From contig NZ_JABMJG010000016.1 in NCBI RefSeq assembly GCF_013376045.1, positions 23,728 to 87,727 of the forward strand: a stretch of 64,000 nt of DNA, written 5' to 3'. The notes below the pieces were generated by a model. That model saw only the letters and a program-made list of their open reading frames with translations. It ran no database searches and was not told the DNA's origin. Positions 7,917 to 17,214 of the stretch are shown one piece after another (position 1 is the first letter of the stretch; each line of letters starts with the position of its first letter). The position numbers and the translations under genes are program-made. The stretch comes from Variovorax sp. SG517 (GTDB lineage Bacteria; Pseudomonadota; Gammaproteobacteria; Burkholderiales; Burkholderiaceae_C).

Positions 7917-9509
7917 CTATTCATATTCTGCGGTTCCCAAACGAACCAGACGCCGGCCACTCGGACCCGGGGAGCCATCACCTTCTTCCAATTCGTGCTC
8001 GAGTTCGCCGCGCAGCAGCTCCCGCGCTGGCGCCGGTAACCGACGCAGCAGAGGCAGGCGAGATAGCAACGCGCGAACCTGGGCCGGCGTGAGCGTTTCC
8101 AGCAGCGCCCTGGCCGCGGTACGGGCCACGCCGGGCGCAGGGTCCGACAAGCTCCCGGTCAATACCGGCATCACACGCTCTGAGGTGAAGAAACTCAACG
8201 CCCACACGATGCGTCGGCGCACGTAAGGCTCTCGCCTGTCCAAAGTGCGGATCAACGGCTCAATGGCTTCGCTATCGCCAATCGCGGCCAGCGCCAGCGC
8301 GGCGTTGGCGCAGCAATCGTCATCCTCGTTATCGAGCTGCGCTATCAACGCGGCGAGTGCACGGCGATCCGGCAGATCGATGAGCGCGTCCGTCACCTCC
8401 CTTGTCAGTTCGTTCTCACTCAGGAGTGGCAACAGCAGCGGGACCGCGTCATCGGCGAGACCACGGTAGGCGAGTGCCTGCACCGCCAGCTTGCGCGCAT
8501 GGAGGCCCGTCTTCCCAGGCGACTGAAATAGACGGAAAAATACCGGCGGAATCGGCGCGCCCGCCTCGAACTTCAGTGCCTTGATCGCGGCATTGCTTAT
8601 CTCGGCAACGGGGTCTTCAAGCAGCTCGGACACGCGCGGCGACAAGCGCTCTGCAACGCCTGGGCCTGCAAGTGGCAATGCCTCCAGCGCCGCCACGCGG
8701 ACATTTTCAGCTGGGTCGCGCAGCGCAGCCAGCCAGAGCGGAAGCGAAGCAGCGCCAGGCTGCTTGTCGAACAGAGGGGCCAGCGAGCGGACGGCACGCT
8801 CGCGGACTTCCTCATCGGTATCCGTCAGCATCAACGAAACGAGTTCAAGCCGATGCTCCTCAGGCAGCGAGCGTGAATCGCCAAGCGCCAGCGCTGCGGC
8901 CAGCCGGAGTCTCAAGTCCTCGGCGCGAGCGGCCAATCGGAGCGCATCCAATGCCTGGGTTCCGTCGAGGTAAGCCAATGCATACAGCGCATTCTCTCGA
9001 ACCTCCAAGTCGAGATCGTGGTGGAAAACGCGGATCAACGCCTCGAATATGGACCGGACAGGCAGGTCGAAGTCTTTGAGAGCGATCACGACGTTGCTGC
9101 GCACATCGGCATCCGTATCGCGCAGTGCGACCAACAGCGGTTCGATCGCAACTGGGTCGCTGAAACGCAGACCTTGGGCGGCGGCAGCGCGCACGCAGGC
9201 ATCCACGTCCCCCAGGCCTGCCGTCAACGCATCGAATGCCGCCGTGCCGACGCCCCTGTCCTCTTCGTCGCCCAACCACCACATGGCTTTACATCTTGCG
9301 GCTGGAAGCGGATCGCAGGCGGCTTCGACGAACACCTTCGTCACTGCATCCCCTCTCAACCGAGAATCTGCCAGGGCAGACAAGGCGGCGCTGCGCATTT
9401 CTTCATCCCTGTCGGCCCACAGCGGCAACCAGGGTGCAAGTTGCCCGGCGACGTCAGTCGCTTGTTCGGCCTCTTTTTCCGCGGCCTCTATACGTGCTTG
9501 ATCCAGCAT
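7917..9509 (-). CDS. HEAT-repeat protein (PBS-lyase type repeats)
   Basis: A 530-residue alpha-solenoid made almost entirely of HEAT-like repeats of about 30 residues. Repeated phrases include DPLPAARCKAMWWLGDE, DVDACVRAAAAQGLR, DTDADVRSNVVIALKD, DTDEEVRERAVRSLAP, DPAENVRVAALEALPL and EPYVRRRIVWALSFF. Such proteins act as scaffolds or as chaperones for covalent protein modification; no catalytic motif is visible. There is no signal peptide, so it is probably cytoplasmic. The C-terminus becomes acidic (LEHELEEGDGSPG). The specific partner cannot be told; the upstream neighbour is an insertion-sequence remnant. Confidence 0.75.
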   Translation of the reverse strand: MLDQARIEAAEKEAEQATDVAGQLAPWLPLWADRDEEMRSAALSALADSRLRGDAVTKVFVEAACDPLPAARCKAMWWLGDEEDRGVGTAAFDALTAGLGDVDACVRAAAAQGLRFSDPVAIEPLLVALRDTDADVRSNVVIALKDFDLPVRSIFEALIRVFHHDLDLEVRENALYALAYLDGTQALDALRLAARAEDLRLRLAAALALGDSRSLPEEHRLELVSLMLTDTDEEVRERAVRSLAPLFDKQPGAASLPLWLAALRDPAENVRVAALEALPLAGPGVAERLSPRVSELLEDPVAEISNAAIKALKFEAGAPIPPVFFRLFQSPGKTGLHARKLAVQALAYRGLADDAVPLLLPLLSENELTREVTDALIDLPDRRALAALIAQLDNEDDDCCANAALALAAIGDSEAIEPLIRTLDRREPYVRRRIVWALSFFTSERVMPVLTGSLSDPAPGVARTAARALLETLTPAQVRALLSRLPLLRRLPAPARELLRGELEHELEEGDGSPGPSGRRLVRLGTAEYE

Positions 9510-9519
9510 TCAAATAGCT

Positions 9520-9720
9520 TATTTTGTGAGGCTGACGCGACCGGGCGAATTTTTTCGCTGCCGGCCGAGGTTCTCACGGTATTCCTTGGGGCCGAGAGAG
9601 AGATTTCGATCCGCTTCTGGTTGTACCAACGGACGTAGGAAGCAACCGCTTCGATGAATTCCTCAACGGTGGTGTTCGTCCAGTTTCGAGGATAAGACAG
9701 TTCGGTCTTAGGTCGGCCGC
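9520..9720 (-). pseudogene. IS3-family transposase C-terminal remnant
   Basis: Translated on the minus strand, this piece reads KTELSYPRNWTNTTVEEF, then IEAVASYVRWYNQKRIEISL, the typical C-terminal end of IS3-family OrfB integrases. The expected SLGPKEYRENLG continuation is found only after a shift of reading frame at the CTCTCTC run near 9596-9606. No N-terminal part, DDE core or inverted repeats are present. The fragment abuts the truncated porin at about 9720, so it probably marks the insertion or deletion that removed the porin start. Confidence 0.6.
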
Positions 9721-10626
9721 GGCCAATCGTCCGTGACGGTGTTCGGCAGCATCGACCTGAACTTCACCTACTCGAAGGCGGGCAACGCCTCGACCAAGGT
9801 CATGGACCAGGGCGGCTACCTGCTGCCCAGTCGCCTGGGCTTTGGCGGCGTGGAAGACCTGGGCGGCGGATTCGCGACCGGTTTCTGGCTGGAGACCGCC
9901 GTGCTGCCCGATACCGGCGTGGCGCAAGGCGGCTTCGGCCGGCGCTCCATCGTGAGCCTGACGACTGAGGACCTCGGCGAACTGCGGCTGGGCCGCGACT
10001 ACACGCCCACGTTCTGGAACGTGTCGAGCTTTTCCCCCTTCGGCACGGTCGGCATGGGCGGCAGCAGCAACATCGTCGAAGGCTGGCCGCTCGGCCTGGG
10101 CCGTGCACGCACACAGGCCCGCGCCAGCAACTCCGCCGGCTACTTCCTGCCGCGCGGCCTCGGCGGCCTTTACGGGCAGTTCATGTTCGCGACAGCCGAA
10201 GGCGCGCAGGGCACCGGCTACCGCGGCGGCCGGCTGGGCTACGAGTCGGGCCCGCTCAACGTAGCGGTCGCGTATGGGCAGACCGCGGTGGGCGTCGAGG
10301 ACTGCCGCACTGTGACCGTCGGCGGCAGTTGTGACTTCGGCGTGGTCAAGGCCTACGTCAACTACCTGCGCCATCGGCTGGGACGCGAGCGGCAGACGAA
10401 CGCACTGATCGGTGCGTCGGTTCCCGTCGGCGCGGGGCAGATCCGGGTATCGTTCGCGCGCTCCGAGCGCTCCGGCCCAGGCCTCGAGACCGGCGGCACT
10501 GCCCGCCAGTTCGCCATCGGCCACGCACACAACCTGAGCAAGCGCACCACGCTGTACAGCACCTACTCGCGCATCAGCAGCCGCGGAAATGCCGCCTACG
10601 TGGTGGCCGACTCGTCGCGTCAAGAG
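9721..10626 (+). pseudogene. General bacterial porin, truncated at both ends
   Basis: The frame starts inside a mature porin (GQSSVTVFGSIDLNFTY, the usual first strand) and continues through LPSRLGFGGVEDLGGGFATG, LRLGRDYTPTFWNV and LSKRTTLYSTYSRI, all hallmarks of Burkholderiales trimeric porins. The signal peptide and start codon are gone, replaced by the IS3 remnant. The C-terminal strand ending in phenylalanine is missing too: after about 10626 the frame runs into unrelated sequence. No functional outer-membrane channel can be made from this copy. Confidence 0.7.
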
Positions 10627-11479
10627 CGCCTTCTGAAGGCTTGCCTGGACTATCGGTCAAGTCGCTTCTGCGGACGCTGGCCTTTGAGTTCGTGCGGGAT
10701 TCCCAGCACTGCCGTCGAACTGCTCGCCCGGCCTCACATGACGACGCCATTCACAGGGGCGAGGCAGCCCGCCTGACGCGCCTGCGGGTCGGGGCATCGC
10801 CGTGGTGCAGATGTCTGCAGCCGCCGTGCCCGTCAGTGCATCGAGCTGACGGGTGCCCATCACGCGGGCGGCCAGCTGCATGACGACCACGCCCTTGCCC
10901 AGCAGGGGGCCGGCCACCATGGGCGCACGAGGCTGGGAAGCGCTTCCGTGCCATCCGGGCGTCGCTTCGAGGCAACGCGGCTCAGTTTTTTACGAACTTT
11001 GAACGACTTTCGTTCTACACCGCATGTTGTCGGGTCAGCGCAGCAGGCCGCATCATCTGCAAGACGCGACTTGCAGGAGATGCGGATGGATTCACTCTGC
11101 GCCAGCCAGGACAGCCGATTCCCGCACGAAGCGGCTGTCGACCAACTGCGTCTCGCGAGGCGCGTCCCCTGCAGGGCAACGCATGCGCGACAGCGGTCCA
11201 CCACGCAACTGTTCCGCGAAGCCGGGCGCCGCGTCGATGCGAGGATCCGTGGCACCGAAGCCCTTCGTGCGTTTCGCCTCCGTGCGGATGCAGGGCGACG
11301 CTTTGGCCGAGCACAGCGGGTTAGCAGCGCTCGACAGGGAAGGCAGCAGCATCAATGCGAGGTTCGCGACGCCGAGCCTGTGCCCGCAGCGAGGGACCTC
11401 CTACCCTTCCCGCTCCGCGAGGAACTGCATAACCACGATTCAAGCCCACTCTGAACTGGGCTTTCTGAGGGAGATCGCT
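10627..11479. other. About 850 bases without a recognisable gene
   Basis: Several frames stay open because of the high G+C content, but none gives a convincing protein. A minus-strand piece near 10830-10920 (GPLLGKGVVVMQLAARVMG) and one near 11100-11370 look faintly protein-like and may be decayed gene fragments. I could not assign them. Together with the flanking remnants this marks a degenerate stretch. Confidence 0.4.
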
Positions 11480-11896
11480 ATGACCGCTCGGAACTTTTCG
11501 ACCATTGCTGCAGCCAGCAAAGCTGTCAATTTCGTGCTCGCCGAAACGGAGCTTGGCGCCACGCCAGCCCACTACTTCGAGCCGACCAATCTGGGTGGGC
11601 TGCCGCCGACGGAGTCCGAGCTCAGGGTCAAGGAGGACACGGAGTTGGGCAATCGCACCCGCTTCGCAACTCACATGTGCCTCATGTCGGCCAGTCAGAC
11701 CTTGCAAGCATGCCTGGATCTGCTCAGTTGTGAAGTCGATCTGCCCCCTCAGGAACGCGTCCGAAAGTTGGCGGAAATCGCCAGCAAGGCACGAGCCGCC
11801 GAGGAAATGGCTGCGCAGGCCGCCGGCGTTCTGTTGGGCGAGATCAACATGCCCGAAAACGGCTCGATCGTGGTCTCGCGCGGCGCGCAGTGAGCT
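11480..11896 (+). CDS. Hypothetical protein (138 aa)
   Basis: Not recognised. From the ATG at 11480, with GAGGGAGA just upstream, the protein reads MTARNFSTIAAASKAVNFVL and is largely helical. The second half (ERVRKLAEIASKARAAEEMA) looks like a short coiled coil, and the end is INMPENGSIVVSRGAQ. There is no signal peptide or membrane segment. The good ribosome binding site and even amino-acid composition suggest a real gene inside an otherwise degenerate stretch. Confidence 0.5.
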
Positions 11897-11989
11897 GCAG
11901 CGAGTGGTGGAATTTCCCGGTCTCCTGAACTGCGACCAAGAGGTCTCCAGGCTCGGCGAGAGAGCGCTGCTTCGTTTCCAGTGACTCAG

Positions 11990-12085
11990 GGATGCCGGGC
12001 TGCGTCGTACGGTCCCGGAAGGTTGAGAGAACGACATAGCTGCGCGTGCTCTTCACGCCCGAGCTTGCGTGCAGTGGGATCAGGC
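11990..12085 (-). pseudogene. Lrp/AsnC-family regulator C-terminal remnant
   Basis: On the minus strand this reads SSGVKSTRSYVVLSTFRDRT, the last beta strand and tail of the Lrp/AsnC ligand-binding (RAM) domain, where the family normally has LPGVxxTxTxVVLxTFKxTT. Nothing of the helix-turn-helix or the rest of the domain is seen upstream (12086-12309). Only this tail has survived. The call rests on a short match. Confidence 0.4.
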
Positions 12086-12309
12086 CGCCCCATCTTGAAC
12101 CCGGCAGTACCTTGTGTATGAGTTGACCCGCGCCAAAGCGAGATATGGTCTCCAGGCCGCCGCCGACTTCATCGGTGACGGTGGCCCTTTCTCTTCATTC
12201 GTGCCGGCGCCTTCGCCTTCGAGGCGAAAGTGGCTTGCGGCGGATCGGCCGTCACTTCCATCGATCGCCAGCGCAGCAGCCCGGAGACCCCGGGCATCCT
12301 GCTGTACTT

Positions 12310-12957
12310 TCACGCGGAGTCGACGGGCTGATCAATCGTCACACCCAGCACCTCTTCCGACAGGTGCTCGAGTTGCCGAATGGTCCACTCGATCACCTCG
12401 GTCTCGCTGAGTGCCTTGTCCGCCAGCCAGCCAAGCACCAGCTGGTCATGAAACCCGATCCAGGCGCGCAGGCACACCCGCATGCGTTTGGTCGGCCGGG
12501 TGATGCCCAGCACCGCCATCACCTGATCGATGGCCTTGCCGCGTGATTCTTCCCAGATCTTCGCGATGGTGCTGCTGAGCGCTGCATTGGACGAGCGAGC
12601 CCGAAAGATCGCGTCCCCCTCCCTCTGCTTGACGGCGCGCATGTGCGCGCGCAGGAACGACGTGATCCGCTGGCGTGCGGTGTCGCCGCGAAACGATGTC
12701 AGCTGTGCCTCGTCCATTCGCGCTGCGGCCACCCGACTGACCTCGGCATAGAGCTCTTCCATCGAGCCAAAGTGATGGAACAAAAGCCCGTGCGCCACAC
12801 CGGCTTCCCGCGCGATCTCCGAGGCCGGCACGTCCAGGAACCCCCTGCTGGCGAACAGCCGCTCGGCGGCCTCGAGCACCCGTTGCTTGCCGGTGGGTGG
12901 CTTTCCCGCGCCTAGCCGCGCAGACCGCGGTCCCGGCGAATCAAGGGGTTCATTCAT
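12310..12957 (-). CDS. TetR/AcrR-family transcriptional regulator
   Basis: A one-component repressor with an N-terminal helix-turn-helix (KQRVLEAAERLFASRGF, then VPASEIAREAGVAHGLLFHHF, about residues 24-66) and a helical ligand-binding domain to residue 215. It is transcribed away from the monooxygenase operon with 122 bases between, the usual arrangement for a regulator of its neighbour. A perfect inverted repeat of TetR-operator type lies between them at 13048-13064. The start is uncertain: ATG at 12957 (MNEPLDSPG) was preferred; ATG at 12969 adds four residues. The likely inducer is the aromatic substrate or an intermediate of the operon; that is inference. Confidence 0.85.
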   Translation of the reverse strand: MNEPLDSPGPRSARLGAGKPPTGKQRVLEAAERLFASRGFLDVPASEIAREAGVAHGLLFHHFGSMEELYAEVSRVAAARMDEAQLTSFRGDTARQRITSFLRAHMRAVKQREGDAIFRARSSNAALSSTIAKIWEESRGKAIDQVMAVLGITRPTKRMRVCLRAWIGFHDQLVLGWLADKALSETEVIEWTIRQLEHLSEEVLGVTIDQPVDSA

Positions 12958-13047
12958 GCAGGAAATCATATCCCCGTGCCTGCCGGCCAAACCGCCACCG
13001 CCCCCGGGAAAACCACAAGACCAGAGACACGGCAGCCGCATAAACTG

Positions 13048-13064
13048 ATTGACAGTCAGTCAAT
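13048..13064. promoter_or_regulatory. Inverted repeat, probable TetR operator
   Basis: ATTGAC and GTCAAT form perfect 6-base arms around a 5-base centre (AGTCA), 16 bases before the monooxygenase start codon and 91 bases upstream of the TetR start. TGAC/GTCA half-sites of this kind are common TetR-family operators. A TTGACA resembling a -35 box overlaps the left arm, which would suit repression by occlusion. Confidence 0.5.
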
Positions 13065-13079
13065 ATTGATCGAACCCAG

Positions 13080-14810
13080 ATGAATTCAGATGCATCACAT
13101 ACCGGCCCGGAGCGCTTCGACGTGCTCGTCGTGGGCGGTGGCCCCTGCGGCCTCGCCGCGGCCATCGCGCTGGGCCGCTGCGGCGTCAAGACCTTGCTGG
13201 TCGAGAAGCATCCTTCCACCTCGTTCCATCCACGCGGCCACGTGGTGAGCGCGCGGACCATGGAGATCCTGCGGACCTGGGGCTTGGAGGAAGCTGTGCG
13301 TTCCCGCGGGATTCCTCATGATCGCAACCAAGGCATCGCGTTCGTGCGCTCCCTGGTCGGCGAGCTCATCGGGGAGATCCGCACCTTCGCGGATCCGCTG
13401 CGCAACCGGCTCGCCGAGACGCACGGCCCGAGCGCCAAGACGTCCTGCCCTCAGGACGCCTTCGAGCCTGAACTGCTGCGCGGCGCGCAGGGCCTGCCTT
13501 CGGTGACACTGCGTTTCGGCACGCGCGTGGACGCGCTCGGCCAGGATGCACACGGCGTGCATGCCACCGTCGAATTGCCCGATGGTGAGCGCCGGCAGGT
13601 GCAGGCGCGATATGCCATTGCCGCCGACGGCGCGCGCGGTGCGCTGCGCGAGCAGCTCGGCATCGCCATGAGCGGCGCCGGCGTGCTCGGCGATCAGATC
13701 GGCGTCTACTTCGAGGCCGATCTCTGGCGGTGGGTGGCACAGCGTCCCAACCTGCTCTGGTGGATCTACAACCCCCAGACAGTCGGCGTGCTGATCGCCC
13801 TGGACGGGCGTCGCCGCTGGACCTACAACTTCGGCTACGACCCGGCAAAGAGCAGGCCGGAGGACTTCACCCGGGAGCGTTGCGCGCAGGTCGTGAAGGC
13901 CGCGGTTGGCGCCTCCGACCTCGACCTGACCGTGCGCGACGTTCGTGTATGGCGCATGCAGGCGCGTGTGGCCGAGTCCCTTCGTGCCGGACGCGTGTTC
14001 CTGGCCGGCGACGCTGCCCATCCGCTGCCTCCCACCGGCGGCCAGGGCATGAACACCGCCATCGGCGACGTGCACAACCTGTGCTGGAAGCTGGCCCTGG
14101 TGGTCAACGGCGTGGCCCCTGATGCACTGCTTGACACCTACGGCGAAGAACGGCTGCCCGTCATCCGCTTCAATGTCGAACAAAGCGTGCGCAACGCCAG
14201 GAACATGGAGGCCAGCGGCCTGGGCGGCATCCTGAAGACGCAAGAGGATTTCCGGGAGGATGACATCGCTCGCATGCGCGAGGCGATCCCCGCCCAGCGC
14301 GAGCACTTCGACTATCCCGGCCAGACATACGGCTACAGCTACCGCTCAGCACTCGTTTTCGATGACGGCAGCATGGCCGCGCCGACCGAGGTCCACAGCT
14401 ACCGCCCCTCTGCCATGCCGGGCGCACGCGCACCGCACTGCTGGCTGCGCCGCCCCCAAGGCAGCGACTTCTCCACCATCGACCTGTTCAAGGATCTGAA
14501 TTTCACGCTGCTCGCGGGCCGTCTCGGGCAGCGGTGGCGATCCGCCTTCCGCCAGGTCGCATTCGATGCGGGTCTGGCGGCACAGGCCTTCGTGGTCGGG
14601 GCGGAGGGTGACCTGCTCGACAACCTGGGCGCCTTCCAGGACCTGTACGGCATCGGCGCCGACGGCGCCGTGCTGGTGCGCCCGGACGGACACGTCATGT
14701 GGCGCTCCTGCGGGGCCCACGAGTTCCCCCACGACGTGTTGAGCAATGTGCTTGCCGCAGTGGTCGGCCAAAGCCAGTGCCTGGGCACGCCGCTTCCCCT
14801 GGCCTCCTGA
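13080..14810 (+). CDS. FAD-dependent aromatic monooxygenase (PheA/TfdB/MhpA family)
   Basis: Class A flavoprotein hydroxylase, 576 aa, expected to add one hydroxyl group to an aromatic ring using NAD(P)H and O2. It shows the FAD dinucleotide fold VLVVGGGPCGLAAAIALG (residues ~15-32), the second FAD motif GRVFLAGDAAHPLPPTGGQG near 303-322, and the C-terminal thioredoxin-like region ending in DGAVLVRPDGHVMWRS, typical of phenol-hydroxylase-type enzymes. The ATG at 13080 has only a weak ribosome binding site. It is first in an operon with a VOC ring-cleavage enzyme and an FAA hydrolase, which fits hydroxylation followed by extradiol cleavage. The exact substrate is unknown. Confidence 0.88.
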   Translation: MNSDASHTGPERFDVLVVGGGPCGLAAAIALGRCGVKTLLVEKHPSTSFHPRGHVVSARTMEILRTWGLEEAVRSRGIPHDRNQGIAFVRSLVGELIGEIRTFADPLRNRLAETHGPSAKTSCPQDAFEPELLRGAQGLPSVTLRFGTRVDALGQDAHGVHATVELPDGERRQVQARYAIAADGARGALREQLGIAMSGAGVLGDQIGVYFEADLWRWVAQRPNLLWWIYNPQTVGVLIALDGRRRWTYNFGYDPAKSRPEDFTRERCAQVVKAAVGASDLDLTVRDVRVWRMQARVAESLRAGRVFLAGDAAHPLPPTGGQGMNTAIGDVHNLCWKLALVVNGVAPDALLDTYGEERLPVIRFNVEQSVRNARNMEASGLGGILKTQEDFREDDIARMREAIPAQREHFDYPGQTYGYSYRSALVFDDGSMAAPTEVHSYRPSAMPGARAPHCWLRRPQGSDFSTIDLFKDLNFTLLAGRLGQRWRSAFRQVAFDAGLAAQAFVVGAEGDLLDNLGAFQDLYGIGADGAVLVRPDGHVMWRSCGAHEFPHDVLSNVLAAVVGQSQCLGTPLPLAS

Positions 14811-14834
14811 CTTCCTGGGACAAAGGAAACCGCC

Positions 14835-15380
14835 ATGAGTCTTCTCCCGCCTCCTGCGTCGCCGCGCCGAATGGCCCACATCGCGCTTCGCACCAATCGC
14901 CTGCAAGCGATGACCCAGTGGTACTGCACGGTGCTGGGCGCACACGTGGCCTACGGCTCCAGCAAGGTCGCCTTCCTGACCTATGACGACGAGCACCATC
15001 GCATCGCCTTGCTGGCCCTGGACGACTATCCGCAGCGGCCGCAGCAGGTCACGGAGGGCTACTTCCATACGGCCTTCGCCTATGACTCTCTGGGCGACCT
15101 GCTGGGCACCTACAAGCGGCTGCAGGGCCTGGGCATCGAGCCGCACCGCACGATCAATCACGGCCCGACCGTGTCTCTGTACTACCTCGATCCGGATGGC
15201 AACCAGATCGAGCTGCAGGTCGACAGCTTTCCCGACGCCGAGGCCACCAATGCGTGGATGCGCAGCGAGGCCTTCAGCCGCAATCCGATCGGCATCGAGT
15301 TCGACGCCGAAGACATGCTTGCCGAGCTGCGGGCAGGCGTACCGGAGGTGGAGTTGATGCGGCGTCCTGACAGTGTGTAA
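14835..15380 (+). CDS. VOC-family extradiol dioxygenase, single domain
   Basis: A 181-residue vicinal-oxygen-chelate protein. It begins the fold at MAHIALRT, has a second half opening at YFHTAFAY, and ends the metal site at DPDGNQIELQVD. The three expected Fe(II) ligands are present: His15, His78 and Glu126. This matches small single-module type I extradiol dioxygenases of the biphenyl-2,3-diol group rather than the usual two-module enzymes of about 300 residues. It follows the monooxygenase by 24 bases, with an AAAGGAAA ribosome binding site, and probably opens the ring of the hydroxylated product. The helical C-terminal extension (EAFSRNPIGIEFDAEDML) is a normal tail of the subgroup. Confidence 0.8.
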   Translation: MSLLPPPASPRRMAHIALRTNRLQAMTQWYCTVLGAHVAYGSSKVAFLTYDDEHHRIALLALDDYPQRPQQVTEGYFHTAFAYDSLGDLLGTYKRLQGLGIEPHRTINHGPTVSLYYLDPDGNQIELQVDSFPDAEATNAWMRSEAFSRNPIGIEFDAEDMLAELRAGVPEVELMRRPDSV

Positions 15381-15411
15381 GAAGGTCCCCGACCAACAAG
15401 GAGACAAAGAG

Positions 15412-16425
15412 ATGCTGAAACCTGTGATCAGGCGAATGGCAGGGTGTGGCCTGCTGGCCCTCGCGTGCTGCGCGGCGCCCGCCACCGCGCAACAGGCCAG
15501 GACAACGATGATCCTGCCGGCCGTGTCGGTGCTGTTCGCACCGGTCTACATCGCCCAGGACGCCGGCTACTTCAAGGAAGCCGGCGTGGATGTCGAGCTC
15601 GGATTGCTGGCAGGTCCGGCCGCCCTCAACGCACTCATCGGCAGCAGCGCCGACTTCACGACCCTCGCCGGCCTGATCCAGATCCGCGCCGCGCAGCGCG
15701 GGCAGAAAACCCTGGCGATCGCGGGCCTGCAGGAAAAAGCCACCACCGAGATCGTGCTCGGTGCGAGCACGGCCGAGAAACTGGCCAGCGCGCGCACGCC
15801 GACGGAGCGCGCCAAGGCGCTCAAGGGCCTGACGCTGGCGGTCGATGCAGCCAACGGCCTGCCGCACGCCTTCCTTCGCTATGCCGCCCGTCAGGGCGGC
15901 CTGGACGCCGACCGGGACGTCCGACTCGTCTTCATGTCGCCCACCGGAATGGATGCCGCCCTGCAGCGCAAGGAGATCGACGGATTCGTTTTCTCCAGCC
16001 CGTTCACGCTCGAGTCAGTCAGACGCGGCGCGCAGTTGTGGATCAGCGGACCGCGGGGCGACCTCCCCAACCTGGACCCCACGGCGTACAACGTCCTGGT
16101 GGCACGCGATGGCTACTGCACCACCGCACCCGGCACCTGCAAGGCCGTCATCGCAGCGCTGACGCGGTCGATGGCGCTGCTGGCGAACGAACCCGGCCAG
16201 GCACTGGCACTGTTGTCCAAGCGATTCGACAAGATGGACCCCGCGTTGCTGCAGGACGCCTTCGAGACGTTCCGCCGCAACGCGCCGCCACGCCCCATGC
16301 CGATGGCGCAGTCATTCAGCCACACGGTCGACACGATGTTCGGTCCGGCCGACGACAAAGCCGCGCTCAAGACGCTCGTCAAGGGCCTGTACAGCGACGA
16401 CTACGTCGCGGCCGCCAAGAAGTAG
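15412..16425 (+). CDS. NMT1/THI5-like ABC transporter substrate-binding protein
   Basis: Periplasmic ligand-binding protein (337 aa) of the SsuA/TauA/NMT1 type. It has a signal peptide (MAGCGLLALACCAAPATAQQ) and the family opening VLFAPVYIAQDAGYFKEAGVDVEL, then GPAALNALIGSSADF. The ATG at 15412 follows AAGGAGAC. These transporters import sulfonates, thiamine precursors, aromatic acids or similar small anions. Set in the operon between the ring-cleavage enzyme and the permeases, it probably binds the aromatic growth substrate. Confidence 0.85.
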   Translation: MLKPVIRRMAGCGLLALACCAAPATAQQARTTMILPAVSVLFAPVYIAQDAGYFKEAGVDVELGLLAGPAALNALIGSSADFTTLAGLIQIRAAQRGQKTLAIAGLQEKATTEIVLGASTAEKLASARTPTERAKALKGLTLAVDAANGLPHAFLRYAARQGGLDADRDVRLVFMSPTGMDAALQRKEIDGFVFSSPFTLESVRRGAQLWISGPRGDLPNLDPTAYNVLVARDGYCTTAPGTCKAVIAALTRSMALLANEPGQALALLSKRFDKMDPALLQDAFETFRRNAPPRPMPMAQSFSHTVDTMFGPADDKAALKTLVKGLYSDDYVAAAKK

Positions 16426-16437
16426 CCGGTCCGCACC

Positions 16438-17214
16438 ATGCGCCACCCCTGGATCGATCGCGCACTGCTGGGTGCAGCGCTGCTGGCAACCTGGCAGTTT
16501 GCCGCCCAGACCTGGGACCCCTACTGGATCAGCTCGCCCCTGCTGGTGCTCAAACGCGGGTACGCCATGGTCGCGACGGGCGATCTGTGGTTTCACGCTC
16601 GCTTCACCGTGGGCGAGGCGCTGGGCGGCTTCGTGCTGGGTGCCGCGCCGGCGTGCCTGCTTGCGATGCTGCTGCGCCGGCACCCTCGGGCGGAAGCCGG
16701 CGTGTTGGCGATCTGCAGTCTCGGCTATGCCTTGCCGAAGACCGCGCTGGTTCCGCTGTTCATCCTCTGGCTGGGCGTCGGGCCCGGCGCCAAGGTGGCG
16801 CTCGTGGCCTCGGCCATCTTCTTCATCGTGTTCTACAGCACGCTGCGAGGTGTCAAGGCCGTCAGTGCGCAACTGCTCATGACGGCGCGCGTGCTCGGCG
16901 CCACCGAGAGCCAACTGCTGCGCCAAGTGGTCTGGCCCTCGGTGGTTCCCTATGTCTTCGGCGGACTGCGGGTGGCCCTGCCGTACGCCGTGGCAGGCGC
17001 GATCGTGGGCGAAATCATCTCGTCCAACCGCGGCCTGGGCTACCTGGCCCAGTACGGTGCGATGGACTTCGACACCACGCTGATCTTCGTTGCGCTGGCA
17101 ACTGTCATGTCGCTGGTGCTGCTCATCAACGCGGGCGTCGAGTTCGCACAGAAGAGGCTTTTGCAGTGGCAATCGGAACCATCACAAGACAGCGCGGCGA
17201 CGATCGGCAGCTAG
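16438..17214 (+). CDS. ABC transporter permease (SsuC/TauC type), first copy
   Basis: Inner-membrane permease of 258 residues with about six hydrophobic segments and the family EAA loop (LLMTARVLGATESQLLRQVVWPSVVPYVFGGL), which contacts the ATPase. The start ATG at 16438 is 12 bases after the substrate-binding gene, and the end overlaps the ATPase start by 49 bases. A second, different permease follows the ATPase, so the transporter probably has a heterodimeric membrane part. Confidence 0.87.
   Translation: MRHPWIDRALLGAALLATWQFAAQTWDPYWISSPLLVLKRGYAMVATGDLWFHARFTVGEALGGFVLGAAPACLLAMLLRRHPRAEAGVLAICSLGYALPKTALVPLFILWLGVGPGAKVALVASAIFFIVFYSTLRGVKAVSAQLLMTARVLGATESQLLRQVVWPSVVPYVFGGLRVALPYAVAGAIVGEIISSNRGLGYLAQYGAMDFDTTLIFVALATVMSLVLLINAGVEFAQKRLLQWQSEPSQDSAATIGS

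Noticed and set aside
15444..17165. Upstream extension of the ABC ATPase frame across the binding-protein and permease genes
   Set aside because: The extension is a low-complexity arginine/glycine-rich shadow of two well-supported genes; the ATPase begins at the GTG at 17166.
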